From the NCBI GenBank assembly GCA_903875225.1, contig CAIQVJ010000120.1:62001-126000 (forward strand): DNA of 64,000 bases, written 5' to 3'. Positions 42,439-51,488 of this stretch are shown here, in pieces. The notes under the pieces are model-generated. The model worked only from the letters and a program-made list of their open reading frames with translations. It was not told the origin of the DNA and searched no databases. The first letter of the stretch is position 1. Each line of letters begins with the position of its first letter. The position numbers were made by a program, and so were the translations under genes. The stretch comes from an uncultured Pseudomonadota bacterium (GTDB taxonomy: Bacteria; Myxococcota_A; UBA796; SXON01).

Positions 42439-45400
42439 ATGCGTCGCACCCGCCTGTTGAGCCTCCTTCCCCCGGCACTCCTGCTCTGTGGCCTCTCCGG
42501 CCTGTCCCGGCCCGCGTACGCGACGGACGGGACGGACGAGCTGCTCTCCGACCAGGTCCGGGTGCCGCCCGTCGTCATCTTCGTGCTCGACATGTCGGGC
42601 GACATGAACAACTCTTGTGATGGCATCAGCACGAACTCCTGCTGGACCGATGCGATCACCGCGATCGAGAACCTCTCGCGGCACTACGAGTTCGCGCGAT
42701 TCGGCGTGGTCGGCACCGCGCCCTCCGCCGGCGTGGACACCTTCACCGAGATCGCGCCGGTGGGCAGCTCCTTTGCGGACATCTCGGCGGCCCTGAGCGC
42801 CTTGCCCGTGCCCAACCCCGCCAATGCCACCCGCAACGTCGCAGAGACCCTCGAGTCCGTCGCGCTCGACTACCTCTCGAATCCGACCCGGGATGGCGAT
42901 GGGGTCACCGCGTGGGGGGACTCGCCGATCGGGTACTCGTGCGTCGACACCCACATCATCGTCCTCTCGCGCGACCGCCCCGTCGACGACTCTCAGCTCG
43001 AGTTCTCGACCTCTCACGCGACGATCAGCCCCGACATCACCTGCGATGCCTCGACCTCGCCCTTCACTCCGGACACGGAGTGCCTGTACGACCAGGCCGT
43101 CACGCACCTGTACAACTCGGACTGGTCCTCGCTAACGGGGACGCAGCGCGCGATCGTGCACACCGTCGGGCTGGGCTACTCTTCCGGGTCGCTGGCCGAT
43201 CAGCTCTATGACAACGCGGAGGTCAACACCGCCGGCGAGGGCACCTACACGTTGGTCACGTCGGGCAGCGAAATCCTCGCCGCCATCCTGTCGATCGCCT
43301 CGGAGATCGAGGCCGGTAGCTACACGCGCTCCACGCCCGTCGTCACGGTCGATGGCGCGTACATGATCTACGACTACTACGAGATGACCGGCGCAAACCC
43401 TCTCGCACAGGGCCACGTGCGGGCCTACTCGCTGGTGAACGATCCGGCGGACCCGTACTACGGTCAGGTGGACTACTCCGCGGGCGACGTCGACTACGGC
43501 TACGCGGTCTGGGACGGCGGAAACCTCCTGGTGAGCCGCATCGTCGAGCACGCCGACCACGACGAGTACGACAACGACGGTATCCGGCACCGGGACATCT
43601 ACTTCTGGGACGACACCATCGCGAGCGCCTACATGCCGGCCGCTGCGGCGGACAGGCGCCTGCCGTTCGATGCGGATTTCGTCAGCGCCGTCGGTACGAG
43701 CCCGGTGCTCGGCAACTTCCTGGACACCACGCGCACCGGCACGGGATGGTCCACGTGTATTGCTGGCACATCCTCTCCCGAGGCTTTCGACCTCGACAAG
43801 GACTGTGACGTCGACGATGACGACATGCAGGCTTTCGTGGACTTTTCGCGAGGGCTGCCCACCTCCACGTTCCGATACCTCGACCTCGAGCACGGCACCT
43901 GGAAGCTGCAGGACTCGCCGTACGCGGTGCCGGTCGTCGTGTCGGCCCGTGACGGCATGTACTCGATGGACACCACGTACCAGGCCTTCCTCGCTGGTCT
44001 CGAGGGCGACGAGACCAACGTCCCGACCATCGTGCTCGTGCCTGCCAACGATGGCATGCTGCACGCCTTCCGCCTCGAGGACGACCCCACCACGGTGAAC
44101 GACGAGAAGGGCCAGGAGCTCTGGGGCTGGATCCCGGGCTACCTGCTCCAGCGCGAGCACGACACCGAGTGGGCGAACCACCTCATCGACCAGATGTTCT
44201 ACGGTCGGTCGTTCATGTTCGATGCCACCCCGACGGTGGAAGACGTGTGGATCGACACCGACGGCAATGGGTCGAAGGCCGCTGATGGCAGCGAGTGGCA
44301 TCGCATCGTGGTCGTCTCGCAAGGCATGGGCGGGCCGGTCACGATGGCCCTCGACATCACCAGCACCCGCTACCCCACCTTCCTGTGGGAGCAGACCAAC
44401 ACCACTGACCACACCGCGATGGGCTACACGACGAGCCGCCCGGTGGTTTTCAACGTGTACGATGGCGCGCGCACCCACGACCAATGGGTCGCCATGTGGG
44501 GCGGCGGTCGGGCAGCAGGGTTCACGAGCACGTCGAGCGGCACTGCCTACTACGAGTCGGCCGAGGCCAACCTCTACATGTGGAACTCGGGTGACACGCC
44601 CTTCTCCGACTCGGAGGGCGTCGGCTACGACGAAGCGGGGGACAACATCGGGGACCAGCACCCGGACATCCTCGCGGGGCGTGAGAGCGCGAGCGACCTG
44701 AACTACGACACCGACTCGAACCTGGAGAACTCCTACATCTCGGCCGCGCTCGCGGTCGTGGACGTGGACGGCGACGGTGACGGCGACGTGATGTACTTCC
44801 CGGTCACCACGGCCTACACCCCGACCGACCTCAACAACGAGGACGGCTCCGTCGGCACGGGCCCCGGCGACCCCACGGTGCCCGGCGCCTCGTGGATGTA
44901 CAAGGCCCTCATCGATCCGTCCGCGTCCGGCGGTGTCGACGACCTGACCTGGTGCGAATGGTATGACCCGAAGAACGGCACGGACGGCACCAACGGTGTC
45001 GGCACGCGTCCGGAGGTGTACTACGCGGCTACGACATCCTGGCTCGCGGATGGCTCGCTCGGCGTCTACTGGGGCTCGGGCACCCCGTTCGACCGCGACG
45101 GCACCGCTACGGGCTACTTCTTCACGATGTACGACGCGGATCCCACCAGTTGCACCTCCACGGCGCAGCCGATCACCTGCAACGGGGCGCCAGGCTACAT
45201 GAGCCTCGATTCAGGCGAGGGTCTGACCTCCGATCCGATCGTCTATGCAGGGGTCGTGTACTTCACGACCTACACGCCCGATGCGGACCGCTGCAACGCG
45301 GGCGCGGGGCGGGTGTATGGGGTGCGGTTCGATGACTGCTCGCCGGGCATCGACACCAACCACGACGGTACGGTCGACACCACGGACACGGCCTCGATCG

Positions 45401-45564
45401 AGACCGAGGGCTACACCTCTGGCGTGACCGTGGGCAACGGGACGATCTACTACGGCACCGCCACGCCCAATCCGGACGGCAGCGAGGCCGTCGTCGAGAC
45501 GATCACCGCCACCAACGCGATCTTCATGAACACGGCGACGGTCGCCTGGATGGAGATGTTCTAG
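42439..45564 (+). CDS. pilY1: PilY1-like type IV pilus tip adhesin
   Basis: 1041 residues with a signal peptide. The N-terminal half has a von Willebrand A-like fold beginning VVIFVLDMSGDMNNSCDG. The C-terminal half is a PilY-type propeller with Asp-rich, calcium-binding-like loops (VDVDGDGDGDVMYF and an earlier DKDCDVDDDD). PilY1 caps the pilus and modulates retraction and adhesion. ATG at 42439 is preceded by GAGGTGA. Confidence 0.88.
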   Translation: MRRTRLLSLLPPALLLCGLSGLSRPAYATDGTDELLSDQVRVPPVVIFVLDMSGDMNNSCDGISTNSCWTDAITAIENLSRHYEFARFGVVGTAPSAGVDTFTEIAPVGSSFADISAALSALPVPNPANATRNVAETLESVALDYLSNPTRDGDGVTAWGDSPIGYSCVDTHIIVLSRDRPVDDSQLEFSTSHATISPDITCDASTSPFTPDTECLYDQAVTHLYNSDWSSLTGTQRAIVHTVGLGYSSGSLADQLYDNAEVNTAGEGTYTLVTSGSEILAAILSIASEIEAGSYTRSTPVVTVDGAYMIYDYYEMTGANPLAQGHVRAYSLVNDPADPYYGQVDYSAGDVDYGYAVWDGGNLLVSRIVEHADHDEYDNDGIRHRDIYFWDDTIASAYMPAAAADRRLPFDADFVSAVGTSPVLGNFLDTTRTGTGWSTCIAGTSSPEAFDLDKDCDVDDDDMQAFVDFSRGLPTSTFRYLDLEHGTWKLQDSPYAVPVVVSARDGMYSMDTTYQAFLAGLEGDETNVPTIVLVPANDGMLHAFRLEDDPTTVNDEKGQELWGWIPGYLLQREHDTEWANHLIDQMFYGRSFMFDATPTVEDVWIDTDGNGSKAADGSEWHRIVVVSQGMGGPVTMALDITSTRYPTFLWEQTNTTDHTAMGYTTSRPVVFNVYDGARTHDQWVAMWGGGRAAGFTSTSSGTAYYESAEANLYMWNSGDTPFSDSEGVGYDEAGDNIGDQHPDILAGRESASDLNYDTDSNLENSYISAALAVVDVDGDGDGDVMYFPVTTAYTPTDLNNEDGSVGTGPGDPTVPGASWMYKALIDPSASGGVDDLTWCEWYDPKNGTDGTNGVGTRPEVYYAATTSWLADGSLGVYWGSGTPFDRDGTATGYFFTMYDADPTSCTSTAQPITCNGAPGYMSLDSGEGLTSDPIVYAGVVYFTTYTPDADRCNAGAGRVYGVRFDDCSPGIDTNHDGTVDTTDTASIETEGYTSGVTVGNGTIYYGTATPNPDGSEAVVETITATNAIFMNTATVAWMEMF

Positions 45565-45591
45565 TCCGGTCGGGTCTCGCGAGTTCCGCAA

Positions 45592-45625
45592 GGCCGGCGT
45601 CCGCCGCTGCGCTGGCGGTCCGGCC
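45592..45625. terminator. Imperfect GC hairpin between convergent genes
   Basis: GGCCGGCGTCCGCC and GGCGGTCCGGCC form an imperfect stem between the end of pilY1 and the end of the minus-strand membrane-TPR gene. No U tract on either strand. Confidence 0.3.
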
Positions 45626-45631
45626 GGCGGG

Positions 45632-48499
45632 CTACTCCTTCCCCTGCGCCGCGAGCCGATCGAGGTTCTGCCGGGCAGCGGCGTTCTGCGGGTCGGTCTG
45701 AAGGACCGCCTTGAACGACGTGACCGCGCCGTCGAAGTCACCCTTCGCCAGCTGCACCTCGGCGAGGCCGCCGCGTGCCAGCACGGAGTCTGCCTCCATC
45801 TTGAGCGCCTCCCGGAAGTCGTTCTCCGCAAGATCGAGCTGGTTGAGGCTGAACCGTGCCATCCCTCGAACCGCGAGCGCATCGGGATCCGCCTTCCTGC
45901 TCACGACCTGCTGGGCCTCGCCGAGAGCCAGAGCGGGCCGATCCGTCGCCAGGTACAGGTGGGCGAGCGCCAGATGCGGTTCACTGGGCGGGTCCGTGTC
46001 CTTCGATGAGCCCGCCACGGCCTCCTTGAGCAGCGGCTCCGCAGCGTCCAACCGACCCAGCGCCAGGTAGAGCACGCCAAGTTGAAGGTGGGGCTTCCAG
46101 GATTCGGGATGGCGATCCACCGCGTTGCGCAGGGACTCCTCGGCTCCCGTCAGGTTCCCACGAGCGCGGCGGGTCCTCGCCAGCCCCTGCAGCGCCTCGA
46201 GGCTGTCGGGGTCCTTTCCGGAGCACGTCGAATACGCTTCTTCGGCGCGGGGAAGTTGGCCACGCGCCTCGTCCATCAGCCCCTCGACGCACCAGGCCTC
46301 CGCGAGGTCCGGGTAGAGCAGCCGCACGTTGCCGAGCGCTGTCTCCGCTGCACCCCATTCCTTCGAGTCCGGCCCCTGCCGTGAGGCTGCTGCGATGTGT
46401 GCGCGCGCGGCATCCAGGTAGCCCCGCACGAGCGACTCGATCGAGCGGCCGCCACCCGGTGCGGAGCTCAAGCTCCGCGCGGCCTCGATGGCACCGTGCA
46501 TGTCGCCGGTGGAGGCCTGCTCGATCACGGACTGGAACCGGAGGAGCGATGCGTGGCGGGCTCGCAGATCGTCAACGGGAGCGTCGGAGCTCCACGCCGC
46601 TGCTGGATCCCAGTGCTCCGCCTGGATCAGGGTCAACGGGTTCCTGTCCCCCGCAGCGAGGCGTTCTGGCAGGCGGAAGCCCGTGGGGGCCCGGGCAGCG
46701 GGGATCGTCGTGGCATCGCCGAGCAGCAGGCTGGCGACGTCGGCGGGGATGCGGACCGCATCCCGACGAAGCCGTTGACGATCATTGTCGATGCAGGCCT
46801 GCAGACCGGACCAGACGAGCGGGTCCGTGCTCGACCGGGCGACGAGCATCGCCGAATCGACGCCGACCGGGGGCAGCCAGACAGTCACCGCAGGAAACTC
46901 GCCGGTCAGCGCGTGGGCGAGACCCACGAAGGCGTCCGGGTCGATGCGGGTCGTCGAAACCGAGAGCACGTACGCTCCCCCGGGCTTCAGGGAGCGCCGG
47001 CTGCTCGCCATGCTCGCGGGCGAGGGGAGCCCGCCCCGTGCGTCGGTCCAGCCGTTGCGCACGATCTGCACGACGACATCTGCAGGATCGCCGGACTCCG
47101 CCACGAACGACCCGGGCAGGGTGAGGATCCGCGTGCCGGGGTGCACCCACGCCGCCTGGGCGACAGGGTCGAGGTCCGACCAGGTATGCATCCAGTTGGT
47201 GTCGGGCAGGGCGGTGTCCACCGTCTGGAACCCCTGCGCGAGCAGCGAGGAGAGCGCCCCGCCTGTATCGTCGCCCCCTACGCGTGCGTGGCTGCGCGCG
47301 GAGGTGAGGCAGCCGCCGAGGGTGCCTGCGAAGCGGTCGCTGGCCGCCGAGCGACTGCCCGGATCCACCACGGATCCGTCGATCTCGGCGAGCAGTTGCC
47401 CGGAGCGCCCGCGGATCAAGGCGCCGCCGAATGCCCCGAGCTGCGCGTACTGGAGGGGCAGCTCGGCCCGAGCGGAGTCGAGCCGGGCCCGCAGTGCGAC
47501 GTCTGCTCCGACGGTGGCAAGCGCGGAGCTGGCGTGTTCGCTGAGCGTCGTGTCGAGCAGCGGTGCGACCAGTGGCGCCGCGGCGGCGGCGAGCAGAGCG
47601 CCCACCGCCTTTTCCCCCCGCCTGGCCCTGGCCAGTCCGGCGAGCAACCCGAGCGCAAGCCCCGAGGTCGCGAGTACGACGAGGGCGGGCCGGTCCGCCT
47701 CGGCCAGCGCGGCCGAGCGGTGACCGAGCGCGGCCGTGAGCGTCGCCATGCGGGCAGGCAGTTGCTGGGCGAGGAGGCCGACGGCAGCGGCCCCGGCGGC
47801 GCCAGTGGCCGCGGTGCCCCACCCGGGCCGCACACACAGGCCGAGCACCATCGCGCAGCCGAACGCGGCCACGCCGGCGGGCGCGGGGGAAAGCGGTCCG
47901 CGCAATGCGGCGAGCGTCAAAAGCGCCCCGAGCGTGGAAATGAAGAAAATGGACGTGCGCGCTCCAACATTTGTGAAGCTTACCTCTGGAGGGGCGGGAA
48001 ACGACCGGGTGCCGAGCCCGCCGAGCGCTGCGACCAGGGCCCCGCAACCCAGCGCGAGCAACGCTCCACCCCCCGACGGCAACGAGCACGCCACCGCGCC
48101 ACCGCTGAACAAGATCGTTGTGGAAAGCGCGTTCAAGCTAAGGGATTGACACGCCAAGACAAGTGAGGCGCCGAGCGAGGTCAGTGCACCCAGCACGACC
48201 GCGCCGAGCAGGACGCTGCCTGGCGGCAATGCGCCGATCAACGGACGCGCACCGATCAGCGCCGCTCCACCGAGTGCCAGGGGGAGCAGCCTCCACATCC
48301 CCATCCGCGAGCTTCGGAAAATGCCAAAACCGAAAGCGACGGCGCCCACCAGCGCGGAGACGATTCCCGGTCCGTCGCCAAACATTCCAAAGTATGTACG
48401 GCATAACTCCGCGATCCACGCGCCAATTCCGACCCAGCTCAGGGCGCCGAACACGACGTTTCGCGCGGGTGGGGCGGTGCTCGCAGGCGTCATGGTCAT
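45632..48499 (-). CDS. Large membrane protein with a degenerate spermidine-synthase-like region and TPRs
   Basis: 955 residues. About the first 390 form ten or more membrane segments. A central soluble region (about 400-640) has the layout of the spermidine synthase family fused to membrane proteins, with a strand DVVVQIVRNGW and RRSLKPGGAYVLSV, but the polyamine-site acidic motifs are missing. The last 260 residues are TPRs (AEEAYSTCSGKDPDSLEALQG, FKAVLQTDPQNAAARQNL). ATG at 48499 follows GGAG at six bases. Transcribed away from pilM. Function unknown. Confidence 0.65.
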   Translation of the reverse strand: MTMTPASTAPPARNVVFGALSWVGIGAWIAELCRTYFGMFGDGPGIVSALVGAVAFGFGIFRSSRMGMWRLLPLALGGAALIGARPLIGALPPGSVLLGAVVLGALTSLGASLVLACQSLSLNALSTTILFSGGAVACSLPSGGGALLALGCGALVAALGGLGTRSFPAPPEVSFTNVGARTSIFFISTLGALLTLAALRGPLSPAPAGVAAFGCAMVLGLCVRPGWGTAATGAAGAAAVGLLAQQLPARMATLTAALGHRSAALAEADRPALVVLATSGLALGLLAGLARARRGEKAVGALLAAAAAPLVAPLLDTTLSEHASSALATVGADVALRARLDSARAELPLQYAQLGAFGGALIRGRSGQLLAEIDGSVVDPGSRSAASDRFAGTLGGCLTSARSHARVGGDDTGGALSSLLAQGFQTVDTALPDTNWMHTWSDLDPVAQAAWVHPGTRILTLPGSFVAESGDPADVVVQIVRNGWTDARGGLPSPASMASSRRSLKPGGAYVLSVSTTRIDPDAFVGLAHALTGEFPAVTVWLPPVGVDSAMLVARSSTDPLVWSGLQACIDNDRQRLRRDAVRIPADVASLLLGDATTIPAARAPTGFRLPERLAAGDRNPLTLIQAEHWDPAAAWSSDAPVDDLRARHASLLRFQSVIEQASTGDMHGAIEAARSLSSAPGGGRSIESLVRGYLDAARAHIAAASRQGPDSKEWGAAETALGNVRLLYPDLAEAWCVEGLMDEARGQLPRAEEAYSTCSGKDPDSLEALQGLARTRRARGNLTGAEESLRNAVDRHPESWKPHLQLGVLYLALGRLDAAEPLLKEAVAGSSKDTDPPSEPHLALAHLYLATDRPALALGEAQQVVSRKADPDALAVRGMARFSLNQLDLAENDFREALKMEADSVLARGGLAEVQLAKGDFDGAVTSFKAVLQTDPQNAAARQNLDRLAAQGKE

Positions 48500-48530
48500 G
48501 CCCATCTCCCGTATCGCGCATGAACGACCG

Positions 48531-48560
48531 TTGACTGCAGGGGGTACTTCTTGGTACAAC
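48531..48560 (+). promoter_or_regulatory. Candidate sigma70 promoter for pilMNOPQ
   Basis: TTGACT (48531-48536) and TACAAC (48555-48560) with 18 bases between, or GTACAA with 17. The first hexamer matches the -35 consensus at five of six positions. A Shine-Dalgarno GGAAGGA follows before the TTG start at 48584. Confidence 0.5.
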
Positions 48561-48583
48561 GGCCTGCCGGGAAGGATCCACCG

Positions 48584-49654
48584 TTGGCTCTCATCGCTCG
48601 CACCAAGAACGCTGTCGCCCTCGATATCGGTTCCAGCCACGTCAAGTTGCTGGAACTCGAGCAGGAGCGCTCGGGGAAGTACCGCCTCAAGCACTTCGGA
48701 GTCGCGCCGCTCCCCCCAGAAGCCATCGTCGATGGCGCCTTCATGAACACGAGCGCGATCGTGGGTACGATCCGCGACTTGATCGGGCGTCAGAAGGTGA
48801 AGACGCGGGACGCCGTCGTGGGGGTCTCCGGGAACTCCGTCATCATCAAGCGCATCTCACTCCCGGTGATGACGCAGGATGAGCTGGACGAGTCGATCAC
48901 CTGGGAGGCGGAGCAGTACATCCCCTTCGATGTGAACGACGTCTACATCGACGCGTTCATCCTCCAGGGGCAGGCCGATGAGGCCGGGCAGATGGAGGTC
49001 CTGCTGGTGGCGGCGCGCAAGGAGCTGGTGAACGAGTACCAGAGCGTGCTCCTCGAGGCGGGGCTCAAGCCGGTGTGCGTGGACGTCGCAGCCTTTGCGA
49101 TGGAGAACATGTACACGCTCAACTACGAGACGAGCGCGGAGCCTGTCGCGCTGGTCAACGTGGGCGCGAGCACCGTGAACATCAACGTCCTGCGTCGGGG
49201 GGTGAGCGCGTTCACGCGCGACCTGCAGATCGGCGGCCGGAACTACACGGAGGAGATCCAGCGGTCGCTGAACGTGTCGTTCGAGGAGGCCGAGGCGTTC
49301 AAGGTCGGCGGCGCCGAACGAGACCGCAGCGCGGTGGTGCCGGAAGAGGTGGAGCGGGTGCTTTCGAACGTGTCCGAGAACATTGCCGGCGAGGTCCATC
49401 GATCGCTGGACTTCTACCTGTCGACGGCAGGAGGGGGGGCACTTGGCCGCGTGGTGCTCACGGGTGGGGCCTGCGTCACGCCGGGGCTGCGTCCCAGCCT
49501 CGAGGCGCGGTGCGCGTGTGTGGTCGAAATCGCTGACCCCTTCAAGCGCATCCAGGTGGACGAGCGCTCGATAAACCCGAACTTCCTCCAGAACATGGCG
49601 CCGCAGGCCGCGATCGCCGTCGGCCTGGGGCTTCGGAGGGCGGAAGACAAATGA
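48584..49654 (+). CDS. pilM: Type IV pilus assembly ATPase-fold protein PilM
   Basis: 356 residues, actin-like: AVALDIGSSHVKLLEL at the N-terminus, VNVGASTVNINV and LTGGACVTPGL. PilM sits in the cytoplasm and binds the N-terminus of PilN. TTG at 48584 is after GGAAGGA at seven bases; GTG at 48551 would add a non-homologous leader. Overlaps pilN by ATGA. Confidence 0.95.
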   Translation: MALIARTKNAVALDIGSSHVKLLELEQERSGKYRLKHFGVAPLPPEAIVDGAFMNTSAIVGTIRDLIGRQKVKTRDAVVGVSGNSVIIKRISLPVMTQDELDESITWEAEQYIPFDVNDVYIDAFILQGQADEAGQMEVLLVAARKELVNEYQSVLLEAGLKPVCVDVAAFAMENMYTLNYETSAEPVALVNVGASTVNINVLRRGVSAFTRDLQIGGRNYTEEIQRSLNVSFEEAEAFKVGGAERDRSAVVPEEVERVLSNVSENIAGEVHRSLDFYLSTAGGGALGRVVLTGGACVTPGLRPSLEARCACVVEIADPFKRIQVDERSINPNFLQNMAPQAAIAVGLGLRRAEDK

Positions 49655-50340
49655 TCAGGATAAACCTACTTCCTGTACGCACCTCCAAGAAGCAGGAGGC
49701 GGTACGACGCGAGGCGCTGCTGGCTCTCGCTGGTGGTGCCGTCGCGCTCTTCGCCGGGCTAGCCCTCTGGGGCGTCACGCAGATCGAACTCTCGGGCGTG
49801 GCAGCGGAGAACCTCGCGCTGCAGAACGAGATCGACAAGCTCTCGGCCGACGCGAAGCGCGTGGACGAGATGGAGAAGTTCGAGAAGGATCTCCAGCGCA
49901 AGCTCGACGTCATCGGCGACCTGCGAGCCAAGAAGGCCGGGCCGGTCCACATGTTGGACGACATGTCCACGGCCGCTCCGGACAGGCTCACCCTCACCCG
50001 GCTCACGCAGAAGGGCGACAACCTGGAGATCGAGGGCATCGCCGTGAGCAACACGGTCATCTCGGAGTACCTACGGGCGTTGGACGCCTCGCCGTACTTC
50101 GACGCGGTGTTCCTGAAGGATATCGAGGCTTTGGCCCCTGACAAGACCATCTCGGTCACGTTGAAGAAGTTCATGCTCACCGCCCGGCTCACGCCCGTGA
50201 AGGCTGCGCCAACCCCCGTCAAGCCCGCTGCACCGGCTGCGCCTGAGGCCCCAGCGGGCGCGCCGGCAGCACCCGCCGGTACTGGCGAGGCTGCGCCTGC
50301 CGGCACACCCGCGGCAGCACCCGTAGGAGGTGGCGCTTGA
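49651..50340 (+). CDS. pilN: Type IV pilus alignment protein PilN
   Basis: 229 residues. The N-terminal MIRINLLPVR motif binds PilM; one membrane segment at about 29-48; a coiled coil and a ferredoxin-like domain follow. The last 40 residues are a Pro/Ala-rich tail not seen in most PilN proteins. Overlaps pilM (ATGA) and pilO (TTGA). Confidence 0.94.
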   Translation: MIRINLLPVRTSKKQEAVRREALLALAGGAVALFAGLALWGVTQIELSGVAAENLALQNEIDKLSADAKRVDEMEKFEKDLQRKLDVIGDLRAKKAGPVHMLDDMSTAAPDRLTLTRLTQKGDNLEIEGIAVSNTVISEYLRALDASPYFDAVFLKDIEALAPDKTISVTLKKFMLTARLTPVKAAPTPVKPAAPAAPEAPAGAPAAPAGTGEAAPAGTPAAAPVGGGA

Positions 50341-50969
50341 ACCGGTTCATCGAGCAGTTCCAGAAGTTGCCGCGCTCGCAGCGCTGGCTGTTGTCTGGGC
50401 TGACCTACCTGTGCATCCTCATCGCGATCTGGTTTTCACTGATTTCGCCCACTCTCGACGATATCGACTCGGGGAATGCCCAGAAGGCTGACCTCGTCGG
50501 GAAACGCGATGCGGTGCGGGCTCGTGCGTCGAACCGGGCGGCGTTTGAAGCGCGGCTGGAGGATCTCGCGGGGAAGCTCAAGCAGGCCCTGAAGGAGCTG
50601 CCGAACGACCGCGAGATCCCGGGGTTGTTGAGCGAGATCGACGGGCTTGCGCGGAAGAGCGGACTTGACGTGCGCAAGTTCCAGCCCCTGCCCGAGGTCG
50701 TGCACGAGTACTACGCCGAGGTCCCAGTCCAGATCGTGATGGACGGCGGATACCACGAGGTCGGGATCTTCTTCGACCGGGTGAGCAAGATGAGCCGCAT
50801 CGTGTCGGTTGCCGACATCGACATGGGTTCTCCGAACCTCTCCGGTGAGGAAATCAGCCTCACCGTCAGCGGAAAGGTCGTTACCTACCGGTTCCTCTCC
50901 GATGACGAGATTCAGCAGAACGGCAGCCGGGCGAAGCCCGGGGCTCCCGCGGGAGGCGGTGGTGAATAG
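50337..50969 (+). CDS. pilO: Type IV pilus alignment protein PilO
   Basis: 210 residues: a short cytoplasmic stub, membrane segment (LTYLCILIAIWFSLI), coiled coil (about 45-100) and an alpha/beta periplasmic domain. It dimerises with PilN. The TTG start overlaps the pilN stop (TTGA). Confidence 0.93.
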   Translation: MNRFIEQFQKLPRSQRWLLSGLTYLCILIAIWFSLISPTLDDIDSGNAQKADLVGKRDAVRARASNRAAFEARLEDLAGKLKQALKELPNDREIPGLLSEIDGLARKSGLDVRKFQPLPEVVHEYYAEVPVQIVMDGGYHEVGIFFDRVSKMSRIVSVADIDMGSPNLSGEEISLTVSGKVVTYRFLSDDEIQQNGSRAKPGAPAGGGGE

Positions 50970-51468
50970 ACAACCCGTCCGTGTGCTCTGCCTCGCGGCC
51001 GCGCTCGCCGTGGGCTGCGGCGAGCCGATCCCGACCGACAACGCGCCTGCACCGGCAGTCGTAGCTCGCAAGCCCGCGCAGGAAGAGGCCGTCGCGGCCG
51101 CGCCGGTCGAGGAGTACTTCTACAACCCGGCTGGCAAGAGGGATCCCTTCAAGCCGTTCTACGATACGCGTTCGAACAACCGTTCGGCGGTGGACGAGAA
51201 CGCGGTGCCCCTGCAGCGCTGGGACGTTGACAAGTTCAAGCTCTCCGGCGTGATCTGGAACACCAACATCCCCCGGGCGCTCTTGATCGACCCTGAGGGC
51301 ACTGGCCATGTCGTTCAGATGGGCACCTACGTGGGTCGGAATTGGGGCAAGGTGACCTCGATCTCGGACCAGGCCATCGTGGTGACCGAAGAATACCAGA
51401 CCATCGATGGCGAGCTCGTCGTCAATCCGGTCACCGTCCATTTCCCCGGCACGGACGAAAAGAAGTGA
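50962..51468 (+). CDS. pilP: Type IV pilus lipoprotein PilP
   Basis: 168 residues: lipobox AVGC, Pro/Ala-rich linker and the PilP-type KRDPFKPF motif, then a beta-sandwich. It links PilNO with the PilQ secretin. GTG at 50962 follows GGAGG and overlaps the end of pilO by eight bases. Confidence 0.93.
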   Translation: MNRQPVRVLCLAAALAVGCGEPIPTDNAPAPAVVARKPAQEEAVAAAPVEEYFYNPAGKRDPFKPFYDTRSNNRSAVDENAVPLQRWDVDKFKLSGVIWNTNIPRALLIDPEGTGHVVQMGTYVGRNWGKVTSISDQAIVVTEEYQTIDGELVVNPVTVHFPGTDEKK

Positions 51469-51488
51469 TGTCAGAACGCGGAGTCTCC

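Noticed and set aside
43789-43835. Dockerin-like Asp-rich loop in PilY1 as evidence of a cellulosome protein
   Set aside because: Single loop only; the VWA start, operon position and C-terminal propeller fit PilY1, where calcium loops are expected.
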